This document shows positions 57,763 through 64,000 of a stretch of DNA of 64,000 bases, one piece after another. The notes below the pieces were generated by a model. It did no database searches and was not told where the DNA came from. It saw nothing but the letters and a program-made list of their open reading frames with translations. Source of the DNA: Corallococcus sp. AS-1-6 (GTDB taxonomy: Bacteria; Myxococcota; Myxococcia; Myxococcales; Myxococcaceae); contig NZ_JAIQDE010000009.1 in assembly GCF_020037015.1 (NCBI RefSeq), forward strand, positions 62,001-126,000, given 5' to 3'. The translations under genes and the position numbers were made by a program. Numbering within the stretch: the first letter of the stretch is position 1; each line of letters starts with the position of its first letter.

Positions 57763-60516
57763 ATGGTGAAGCCGGCGAAGACGAGTCTCTGGGCGCTGGC
57801 CATGGCCATCCCCCTCCTGGCGGCCGGCGTCGCGGCCGTGAAGCCCCGGGCGCAGCCGCAGTCCCTGCCTGACACCTTCTGGACGGATCGCCGCGCGGCG
57901 GCCCGCATCGAGGCCCGCCTCACGCACCCGGAAGCGGACCGCTACCGCTCGCGCGCCCCCGCGGGGGGCTGCCCGGTGCCCGCCGAGCCGATGCCCCTGG
58001 GCCCGCTCGCCCGCATGGAGGCCCGGGAGGACTGGGGCGGCATCGCGGCGGCATATGCCCTGGAGGGCGAGTGGAACCAGGCGGCCTCCTTCCTGGAGCG
58101 CCTGCCGGCCTCGCCGGAGCGCGACAGCGACCTGGCGGCGGTGGCGCTCGCCCGGGGAGACCATGAGCACGCGCTGCGCCTGCTGGACGCGGCGCTCACC
58201 GCGAAGCCCGGCCTGACGCAGGCCCTGTGGAACCGCGCGCTGGTGTTCCGGGAGATGGGGCTGACGCTGCGCGCGTCGGAGCTGTTCGAAGAGGTGGCCA
58301 GGCGCAACGAGCAGGGCTGGGGGCGCGAGGCCCACGCCCAGGCGCTGTCGCTGCGCGAGGCCACGCTGGAGCGCCAGCGCCAGTGGAAGGCCGCGCGCGA
58401 CGCGACCCTGGCCCTGGTGGAGGACCCGAAGGCGCCGCTGCCCATGGACGCGGCCCGGCAGCTCCCGGGCGCGGTGCGCGGCATCTTCTATGACGCCGTG
58501 CGCGCCGCGGCGTCGAAGGAGCGCGCGCTGGCGCTGCTGCCCCTGGCGAAGGAGCTGGACCGGGTGCAGGGCGGCAGCGTGCTCACGGACTACGTGCAGC
58601 GCGTGGCGAAGCGCGACTTCTCCCGCCGGGCGGACCTGGCGCGCCAGTACGCGGAGACGCTGCGCGCGGGCCACGCCGTCCCGGAGGCGCTGCTGAACCG
58701 GGCGCGCGCGTCCGGTGACGACGACATCTACCTGGGCGCGCTCCTGCGCGGCCGCAACGGCTCCCTGACGGGCCTGCAGGACATGGTCGCGCGCGTCAGC
58801 CGCATGGGCGACCCCTGGTTCACGTACATCGCGGAGCGGGACCAGGCGCGCCAGGAGGTCGCGGAAGGGGCGTGGTGGAAGGCCGAGCAGCGGCTCTTCA
58901 ACGCGCTCCAGCGCTGCCGTGAGACGACGCTGTCCGTGCGCTGCCTGGACCTGGAGCGCCGGCTGACCATCTTCTACACGGATCAGCAGCGCCTCACGGA
59001 GGCGGAGGCCCACGCGCGCGTGCTGTGGGCGGGCGCGCGGCAGCTCCGCGAGTGGGAGACGGAGTTCAACGTCCTGGAGATCCTCAGCCACGTGTCGCGC
59101 TCCCGCAACGACCTGGGCAGCGCGCGCGCCTACCTGGAGGAGTGGGCCGCGCGAGGCGCCACCCGGAGCTGCTCCTGGCCCCACGTGCAACTGGCGCACC
59201 TGTACTCCCTGGACCTGCGGCCGGACGCCGCGCGGCGCGAGCTGGAGGCGGCGGACGCGTGCGCGGACAACCCCATGGAGCTGGTGTTCGGCGCGACGGT
59301 CGCGGAGCTGTCGCGCTTCGGCGCCGGCCCCCGCGACGCGGAGTGGCTGAAGACGGTCACCACCAAGGCCCTGGAGGGCCCCTCCGTCCCGGAGAGCGAC
59401 CGCATCTACACGCGCTATCTGGAGGGCCGCTTCCTCCTGGACCAGGACCGGGCCCGGGGCGAGGCGCTGCTCAAGCAGGCCATCAAGGACGCGGAGGCCC
59501 TGCCCCGCGGCGACGTGCTGGGCCGTGAGACCTGGGCGCTCAGCTACTCGTCGCTCGCGGCGGACGCGGGCCGCGCCGGCGAGTTCCCCAAGGTGGTGGC
59601 GCTGATGGCCGCGCAACTGGGCACGCCCGTCCCTTCGCGGTGCGCGCTGGCGGCCAGCGTCCACGCGGAGCGCACCACCCTGGTGGCGCTGGGGCCCAAG
59701 GGCGAGGTGAAGGGCTACTACGACGGTTCGCGCCGCGAGTCCGTCGCCCGCGCGGACTCGTCCCGGCTGGTGCCGGAGCCCCTGCGCCAGACGCTCACCG
59801 GCTGCGAGCACGTGGACGTGTTCGCGTGGACGCCCCTCTTCGGCCGCACGGACCTGCTGCCGCCGGAGCTGGCCTGGAGCTTCCGCCTGGGCCGCACGCA
59901 GGGGCCGCGCCCCGCGCCGGCGTCCACCGCCTCGCGCCGCCTGGTGGTGGCCGGCGTGGAGGCGCCGTCGCTCTTGCAACTGCCCCGGCTCCCCTCGTGG
60001 ACGCCGGAGCCGGAGCCCGGCGCCGCGCCGCCGGACGTGCTGTCCGGCGCGGACGCCACGCCCTCGCGCGTGTTGGAGCGGATGGTGGACGCCACGGAGA
60101 TTGAAATCCACGCGCACGGCATCACCGACCCCAGCATCTCCGGCGCGTCGCTGGTGGTGCTGTCACCGGAGGTGAACGGCCGCTACGCGCTCACCGCGGA
60201 TGTGGTGCGCGAGCAGAAGCTCACCGGCGCGCCCACCGTGTTCCTGGCCGCGTGCAGCGCGGGCCGCACCGCGGCCCAGACCACGGAGCCCTTCAGCCTG
60301 CCCGCGGCCTTCATCGACTCCGGGGCCCGCGCGGTGCTGGCCTCCACGGTGGACATCCCGGAGACCGCGGGCCGCTTCTTCGACGGCGTGCGCCGGAGCA
60401 TCCACGCCGGCAAGCCCGCCGCCGTCGCGCTGCGCGACGAGCGCCAGGCGTGGCTCGCGCGCGACGCCCGCGCCGTCTGGACGCGCTCCGTGCTGCTGGT
60501 GGAGCGGGCGGACTGA
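57763..60516 (+). CDS. Membrane-anchored TPR-CHAT caspase-like protease
   Basis: 917 residues. The N-terminal hydrophobic segment (SLWALAMAIPLLAAGVAAV, about 8-26) is an anchor or signal. TPR-type helices fill most of residues 80-600. The C-terminal CHAT domain (about 640-917) has the catalytic pair His785 (IEIHAHGITD) and Cys831 (FLAACSAGR), followed by SLPAAFIDSGARAVLASTVD. From the anchor to about residue 190 the protein is strongly similar to the anti-sigma protein at 62512. Orientation suggests the protease part is on the same side of the membrane as the TPRs (periplasm if the anchor is like that of the anti-sigma). CHAT proteases cleave specific partners; the neighbouring anti-sigma is an attractive candidate (inference). 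Confidence 0.9.
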   Translation: MVKPAKTSLWALAMAIPLLAAGVAAVKPRAQPQSLPDTFWTDRRAAARIEARLTHPEADRYRSRAPAGGCPVPAEPMPLGPLARMEAREDWGGIAAAYALEGEWNQAASFLERLPASPERDSDLAAVALARGDHEHALRLLDAALTAKPGLTQALWNRALVFREMGLTLRASELFEEVARRNEQGWGREAHAQALSLREATLERQRQWKAARDATLALVEDPKAPLPMDAARQLPGAVRGIFYDAVRAAASKERALALLPLAKELDRVQGGSVLTDYVQRVAKRDFSRRADLARQYAETLRAGHAVPEALLNRARASGDDDIYLGALLRGRNGSLTGLQDMVARVSRMGDPWFTYIAERDQARQEVAEGAWWKAEQRLFNALQRCRETTLSVRCLDLERRLTIFYTDQQRLTEAEAHARVLWAGARQLREWETEFNVLEILSHVSRSRNDLGSARAYLEEWAARGATRSCSWPHVQLAHLYSLDLRPDAARRELEAADACADNPMELVFGATVAELSRFGAGPRDAEWLKTVTTKALEGPSVPESDRIYTRYLEGRFLLDQDRARGEALLKQAIKDAEALPRGDVLGRETWALSYSSLAADAGRAGEFPKVVALMAAQLGTPVPSRCALAASVHAERTTLVALGPKGEVKGYYDGSRRESVARADSSRLVPEPLRQTLTGCEHVDVFAWTPLFGRTDLLPPELAWSFRLGRTQGPRPAPASTASRRLVVAGVEAPSLLQLPRLPSWTPEPEPGAAPPDVLSGADATPSRVLERMVDATEIEIHAHGITDPSISGASLVVLSPEVNGRYALTADVVREQKLTGAPTVFLAACSAGRTAAQTTEPFSLPAAFIDSGARAVLASTVDIPETAGRFFDGVRRSIHAGKPAAVALRDERQAWLARDARAVWTRSVLLVERAD

Positions 60517-60521
60517 GCCGC

Positions 60522-61529
60522 TCAGAAGGGAGCGTCCAGGTGCGTGTTGCCTCCCGGCACGAGGAAGTGATGGAAGGTGACGCTGGCGCTCACGTCCAGC
60601 GCCTTCACCCAGTGCCACCAGCCCACCGGCAGGAACACCATGTCTCCGGGCTCCAGCACCGCCTCCAGCACCGTGGCCTCGGCGAACAGCGGGTGCGCGG
60701 CCAGGTCCGGCTTCGCCGCGTCCACGTGGCTGAAGGTGCCCCGGTGCGGGTACACGCGGTGGCGCTCGAAGGACGGCACCAGCCGCACGTGCTTGCGGCC
60801 CATCACCTGGCCCAACAGGATGTTCATGTTGTCGTGGTGCAGCGGGGTGACGGTGCCCGCGGGCCCCAGCAGCAGCGTCAGTTGATCCGCCCGGAGCGAC
60901 GGGTCGATGAGCCCCGCGGGGGCCCGCAGGTCCTCGCGCAGCGGCGCCAGCCCCTCGCGCCCCCAGTTCTCGTTGCGCGGCACCATGTAGAAGTCGTTCG
61001 TCTCCCCGGCCGTCTCCACCCGGGTGAGGAACTCCGAGAAGGGCATCCGCGCCCGGTGCCGGTCCTGCTCGGCCGCGTGCTCCGGGTTGGCGTCGCGCCC
61101 CACCATCACCTCCACCTCCACCGCGCCGAACCGCTCGCGGAAGTACGGCAGCGACCAGCGCTTGAGCGCGGGCCAGTCCGCCATCAGGCCGCGCAGCACC
61201 ACCGGCCGGTGGCCCAGGTAGTAGCGGCGGAAGAACTCCTCCGGGGACACCCCCTCGCGCACCTCCAGCTCCCGCCCCCCGTCCCGGGCGCGCAGCTCGC
61301 TGTAGACATCCATCAGCGACTCCAGCCACCCGAAGTGCCGGGCCACCTGGAGCGCCGCCTTGAAGTAGGGGTGCTGCCCCACCGCGGCGACCTCCTCCCG
61401 CGCCAGCGCCGGGTCCACCCCGGCCCGCACCAGCGTTTGCTGTACGTCCTCCGCCGACACTCCCAATGCCAGGTTCTCCGCCAGCCACTGCCGCCAGGCA
61501 GGGTGCAGCGGGGACTTGTCCTCGTTCAT
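60522..61529 (-). CDS. JmjC-like cupin (cupin-8) Fe(II)/2-oxoglutarate oxygenase
   Basis: 335 residues. An N-terminal helical part (about 12-80) is followed by a JmjC/cupin-8 domain: HRPVVLRGLMADWPALKRW, iron ligands His231-x-Asp233 (LHHDNMN) and distal His306 (PVGWWHWVKAL), with Lys246 region RKHVRLV as probable 2-oxoglutarate contact. Such enzymes hydroxylate Asn, Asp, His or Arg in peptides and proteins. The stop lies 5 nt from that of the CHAT gene (convergent). AAGGAG is 6 nt before the ATG. It is divergent from the 56-residue peptide gene, which is a possible substrate. Confidence 0.88.
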   Translation of the reverse strand: MNEDKSPLHPAWRQWLAENLALGVSAEDVQQTLVRAGVDPALAREEVAAVGQHPYFKAALQVARHFGWLESLMDVYSELRARDGGRELEVREGVSPEEFFRRYYLGHRPVVLRGLMADWPALKRWSLPYFRERFGAVEVEVMVGRDANPEHAAEQDRHRARMPFSEFLTRVETAGETNDFYMVPRNENWGREGLAPLREDLRAPAGLIDPSLRADQLTLLLGPAGTVTPLHHDNMNILLGQVMGRKHVRLVPSFERHRVYPHRGTFSHVDAAKPDLAAHPLFAEATVLEAVLEPGDMVFLPVGWWHWVKALDVSASVTFHHFLVPGGNTHLDAPF

Positions 61530-61675
61530 TCAGAACTCCTTGAAATCCTTGGAGGAATGACCCTGGGGGCCACTCCTGTCGGTGAGGCGAGCCGTGCTAT
61601 GGACCACGCCCAACAGTCTTTTTCTACCCATCCCCGGTTTTCGCCGGACTTCCGCCGTACCAGGAGAAGCGACCC

Positions 61676-61846
61676 ATGATCCCCGGAGACATGTCCTCCC
61701 CCATCAATGCCTTCGAGCCGGACCGCAGCGCGCCGCACGTGAAGAATTCGTACGTCAACTGCTCGGAGCGCGGCCCCAAGCGGCGCCGCCCGCTGCCGCC
61801 GCCGTCGGTTCCCCCCCTGCTGGCGGGGCCGGAAGGGGCCCGCTGA
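61676..61846 (+). CDS. Uncharacterised 56-residue peptide, possible modification substrate
   Basis: A small gene below usual length cut-offs. It has a good ribosome site (AGGAG, 9 nt before ATG 61676) and a terminator at 61870-61888. The peptide starts MIPGDMSSPINAFEPDRSA, has a polar middle with NSYVNCSERG (one Cys, two Asn, Ser and Tyr), a basic KRRR and a Pro-rich tail ending GPEGAR. No family is recognised. Divergent from the JmjC-like oxygenase with 146 nt between the starts; the role as its substrate or as a signal peptide is inferred. Confidence 0.6.
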   Translation: MIPGDMSSPINAFEPDRSAPHVKNSYVNCSERGPKRRRPLPPPSVPPLLAGPEGAR

Positions 61847-61869
61847 GCCGCCTGCCGGGCGGGCTTGTC

Positions 61870-61888
61870 TGCCCTTCCGGGCATTTTT
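61870..61888 (+). terminator. Rho-independent terminator of the small peptide gene
   Basis: TGCCC and GGGCA around TTCC, followed by TTTTT, 24 nt after the peptide stop. It separates the peptide gene from the sigma factor. Confidence 0.65.
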
Positions 61889-61957
61889 CTCTCAAGAAAC
61901 GAACCGCTCGGCGTCTTTAGTCAGGAAAGCCCACCAGTCACTTCGGGGCCTTGGGTC

Positions 61958-62515
61958 ATGGCCAATCTCTTCAACCGGGAAAAGCGCCACTTCGAGGCGT
62001 TCATCCAGCGACACCGGCCCAGCCTGCTGGCGGTGGCGCGGCGGTTGTGCGCCCGCGGCGTCCTGGACCCGGAGGACCTGGTCCAGGAGGCCTTCGAGCG
62101 GGCGTTGCCGGAGTTTGGCCACCTGAAGGACCGGACGGAAGCGGCGTGCGCGGCGTGGCTGTGCACGACGATGACGAACCGGTTCCTGGACCACTGCCGC
62201 CGGCAGCGCACGGAGAGCCGGGGGCTGCCGCACCTGGCGCTGGTGCAGGACCTGCCGGTGACGGGGGATGGCGACCAGGAGAACTGGGAGCTGGTGGGCA
62301 ACGACGCGTTCCAGGCGGCCATCGAGCAGCTCAAGCCGCACCTGCGGGACGCGTACAAGCTTCACGCCGAAGGCCGCCGCTATCAGGCCATCGCCGAACA
62401 TTTCAACGTTCCCGTGGGAACCGTGGGTAGCTGGCTGACGCTGGCGCGCCGGGACCTGCGGGAACTGCTGCTTCCGAGCGTCGCCGTGGCCCGGGAGCGG
62501 GGAGTCCAGTCATGA
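61958..62515 (+). CDS. ECF-type RNA polymerase sigma factor
   Basis: 185 residues. Region 2 is seen in HFEAFIQRHRPSLLAVARRLCARGVLDPEDLVQEAFERAL and WLCTTMTNRFLDHCRRQ; region 4 in QAAIEQLKPHLRDAYKLHAEGRRYQAIAEHFNVPVGTVGSWLTLARRDLRELL, with the helix-turn-helix at about 145-165. Start ATG 61958 gives MANLFNREKRHF. Its stop overlaps the anti-sigma start (ATGA), so the pair is made in equal amounts. Targets cannot be read; autoregulation is usual. Confidence 0.92.
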   Translation: MANLFNREKRHFEAFIQRHRPSLLAVARRLCARGVLDPEDLVQEAFERALPEFGHLKDRTEAACAAWLCTTMTNRFLDHCRRQRTESRGLPHLALVQDLPVTGDGDQENWELVGNDAFQAAIEQLKPHLRDAYKLHAEGRRYQAIAEHFNVPVGTVGSWLTLARRDLRELLLPSVAVARERGVQS

Positions 62516-63345
62516 ACGCGCATTGCACCCGGTTGCACCTCTTCATGGACGGCGAGCTGTCCGAGTCCGACGCCGAAGGGTTCCGGAACCACCTGCCGCG
62601 CTGTGCCGCCTGCGAGGGGGGCCTGCGGGACCTGCTCCAGTTGGAGCTGCTGGCGGCGCGGGCCCTGGGCACGGGCGTGGCGGAGGCGCCGGCCGCGAAG
62701 CCGGAGGGCAACGTGGTGGCGCTGGGCGCGTGGGTGCGCAGGAACGCGCGCGTGGTGGTGCCGCTGGCCATGGCCGCCAGCCTCTGCGCCGTCTTCGTGC
62801 CGCGCATGATGCCCGCCGCGGGCGACGTGCCGGCGGTCGTCTTCCTGGAGAACCACACCACGCGCGAGCTGGAGGCCCGCCTGTCGGATCCGCGCGCGGA
62901 CAAGTGGCGCCGCTACAGCCCCATGCTCGGTGACGCGGACACCGTGGAGGCCGGGAAGGGCACCCTGCCGCTGCGTCCGCTGGCGGAGATGGAGGAGCGC
63001 AAGGACTTCCGCGGCATCGTCGCGGCCTACGTGCTGCACGGCCAGTGGCAGCAGGCGCAGGCGGTGCTGGCGCGCGAGCCCGCGTCGGCGGCGCGCAACG
63101 TGGACCTGTCGGTGGTGGCGCTGCAGAACGGCCGCTACCAGGACGCGCTGTCGCTGTTGGATCCGGTGGTGCGCGCGGATCCGCGCCACCCGCAGGCGCT
63201 GTGGAACCGCGGGCTCGCGCTGAGCGCGCTGGGCCAGAAGGAGCCCGCCGCGCGCGACTTCGACCAGGTGGCCGCGCTGGGCGAGCCGGGCTGGAGCAAC
63301 GAAGCGCGCAAGCTGGCGGAAGAGCTGCGCGCCGCCGCCCGCTGA
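62512..63345 (+). CDS. Zinc-finger anti-sigma factor with transmembrane and TPR domains
   Basis: 277 residues. The N-terminal zf-HC2 anti-sigma domain carries His27-x3-Cys31-x2-Cys34 (NHLPRCAAC) and binds the sigma factor in the cytosol. One membrane segment (about 80-100, VVVPLAMAASLCAVFV) follows, then LEARLSDPRADKWRR and a TPR region (about 140-277; LRPLAEMEERKDFRGIVAAY, NGRYQDALSLLDPVVRADP, QALWNRGLALSALGQ) on the other side. This membrane-TPR segment is homologous to that of the CHAT protease at 57763. Release of the sigma factor presumably needs a signal on the TPR side or cleavage. Confidence 0.9.
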   Translation: MNAHCTRLHLFMDGELSESDAEGFRNHLPRCAACEGGLRDLLQLELLAARALGTGVAEAPAAKPEGNVVALGAWVRRNARVVVPLAMAASLCAVFVPRMMPAAGDVPAVVFLENHTTRELEARLSDPRADKWRRYSPMLGDADTVEAGKGTLPLRPLAEMEERKDFRGIVAAYVLHGQWQQAQAVLAREPASAARNVDLSVVALQNGRYQDALSLLDPVVRADPRHPQALWNRGLALSALGQKEPAARDFDQVAALGEPGWSNEARKLAEELRAAAR

Positions 63346-63360
63346 AGCACGCGGGACTCC

Positions 63361-63405
63361 CCCCGCGCGTCATGAGCGTCCACCACCGGGCGCTTTCGCG
63401 CGGGG
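63361..63405. terminator. Possible terminator after the sigma/anti-sigma pair
   Basis: CCCCGCGCG (63361-63369) and CGCGCGGGG (63397-63405), a perfect 9-bp inverted repeat with a long 27-nt loop, followed by TTTCG. Confidence 0.35.
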
Positions 63406-63472
63406 TTTCGCCTCACCGCCCGGGATGACGTGACAGGCTGCTGGGGTTGTCGGAACACTCCAGGAGCCGCCC

Positions 63473-64000
63473 ATGCCCGAGTCCCCATCCGCCGACTACG
63501 CGTCCACCCGCCGTGACTTCCGGTGGGAGCGGCCGGCGCACTTCAACTTCGCCACGGACGTCATCGACCGGCACGCGGCCGAGCGGCCCCAGGCCCCCGC
63601 GCTCCAGTGGTCCGACGAGTCCGGGCGCTCCCAGCGCTTCACCTTCCAGGACCTGAAGGAGCGCTCGCTGCACGCGGCGCGCTTCCTCACCGGGCTGGGC
63701 CTGAAGCGCGGCGACCGGGTCTTCATCCTGATGCCGCGCGTGCCGGAGTGGTGGTTCCTGGTGCTGGGCTGCATCCGCGCGGGCATCGTCTTCATGCCCG
63801 GCACGCCCATGCTCACCGCCAAGGACATCCGCTACCGGCTGGAGGTCTCCGGCGCGAAGGCCGTCCTCACCGACGCAAGCTGCCTGGACCGCTTCGAGGG
63901 CGTGCTCGGGCAGGCCCCCGGCGTGACGACGTGGGTGTCCACCGGCGACGCGCCTCCGCCGTGGACGCGCTATGCGCCGGAGCCGCTGGCGGAGTCCCAG
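63473..64000 (+). CDS. Medium-chain acyl-CoA synthetase (ACSM-like), N-terminal part
   Basis: The first 176 codons are present and the gene runs past the window. The start has CAGGAG 6 nt upstream. The sequence is that of the adenylate-forming ACSM/MACS group: HFNFATDVIDRHAAERPQAPALQW, FTFQDLKERSLHAARFLTGLG, KRGDRVFILMPRVPEWWFLVLGCIRAGIVFMPGTPM and DIRYRLEVSGAKAVLTD. It should activate a carboxylic acid to the acyl-CoA through an acyl-adenylate. The AMP-binding loop is outside the window. Confidence 0.9.
   Translation, partial: MPESPSADYASTRRDFRWERPAHFNFATDVIDRHAAERPQAPALQWSDESGRSQRFTFQDLKERSLHAARFLTGLGLKRGDRVFILMPRVPEWWFLVLGCIRAGIVFMPGTPMLTAKDIRYRLEVSGAKAVLTDASCLDRFEGVLGQAPGVTTWVSTGDAPPPWTRYAPEPLAESQ

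Noticed and set aside
57763..63345. CRISPR type III-E association of the TPR-CHAT protease
   Set aside because: No repeat-spacer array and no Cas gene are present in the window; only the protease/sigma theme is similar.

Overview
The window is high-GC DNA from a myxobacterium, most likely of the Corallococcus/Myxococcus group. The grounds are the gene content: many Ser/Thr kinases and cytosolic hybrid histidine kinases, a MYXO-CTERM type sorting tail, NGLTV-repeat lipoproteins, a sigma-54 type promoter, a lipoprotein toxin with a polymorphic C-terminus, and a hybrid NRPS-PKS. No rRNA, tRNA, CRISPR array or insertion sequence was seen.

Region by region. (1) 1-7193: a compact catabolic operon on the minus strand (aldehyde dehydrogenase, RidA-like deaminase, 3-hydroxyanthranilate dioxygenase, ACMS decarboxylase, kynureninase, kynurenine monooxygenase, SDR) with a divergent 4-oxalocrotonate decarboxylase. 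Together they take L-kynurenine to 2-oxopent-4-enoate. (2) 7198-17718: a bestrophin-like channel, several proteins of unknown function including a lower-GC two-gene unit, an FAD/NAD(P) oxidoreductase, and a sterol-desaturase-like hydroxylase divergent from a TetR regulator, with a perfect palindrome between the last two. (3) 17719-30038: signalling genes, namely a soluble histidine kinase, a repeat lipoprotein, a Ser/Thr kinase, an FHA-PAS-PAS-HK-REC hybrid kinase coupled to an OPT transporter, and a PknK-like kinase-ATPase-TPR giant. (4) 30290-38272: a lipoprotein toxin (Tox-REase-5 type) with its immunity gene, an HtrA protease, a response regulator behind a sigma-54 promoter, a glutaminyl cyclase, a DUF4139-type protein and a membrane hydrolase. 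(5) 38359-47413: a one-gene NRPS-PKS assembly line (A-PCP-C-A-PCP-KS-AT-ACP-TE) overlapping an NTF2-fold gene. (6) 47414-52305: a Cys-rich small protein, a GDPD with permuted motif order, and a MarR-EmrA-EmrB efflux operon. (7) 52423-57248: a lower-GC HipA-like kinase/DUF3037 pair preceded by two palindromes, then two secreted enzymes (S1 protease with ricin-B lectin; polysaccharide lyase). (8) 57763-63345: a TPR-CHAT protease, a JmjC-like cupin oxygenase divergent from an uncatalogued 56-residue peptide gene, and an ECF-type sigma factor with its zinc-finger anti-sigma. The window ends in a medium-chain acyl-CoA synthetase.

The most interesting region is the last block. The anti-sigma protein and the CHAT protease share the same transmembrane-plus-TPR segment over nearly 200 residues, so a caspase-like protease and a sigma/anti-sigma switch appear to be built from one module. 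Also notable are the toxin/immunity pair, the compact NRPS-PKS, the permuted GDPD and the sigma-54 promoter with five half-sites.
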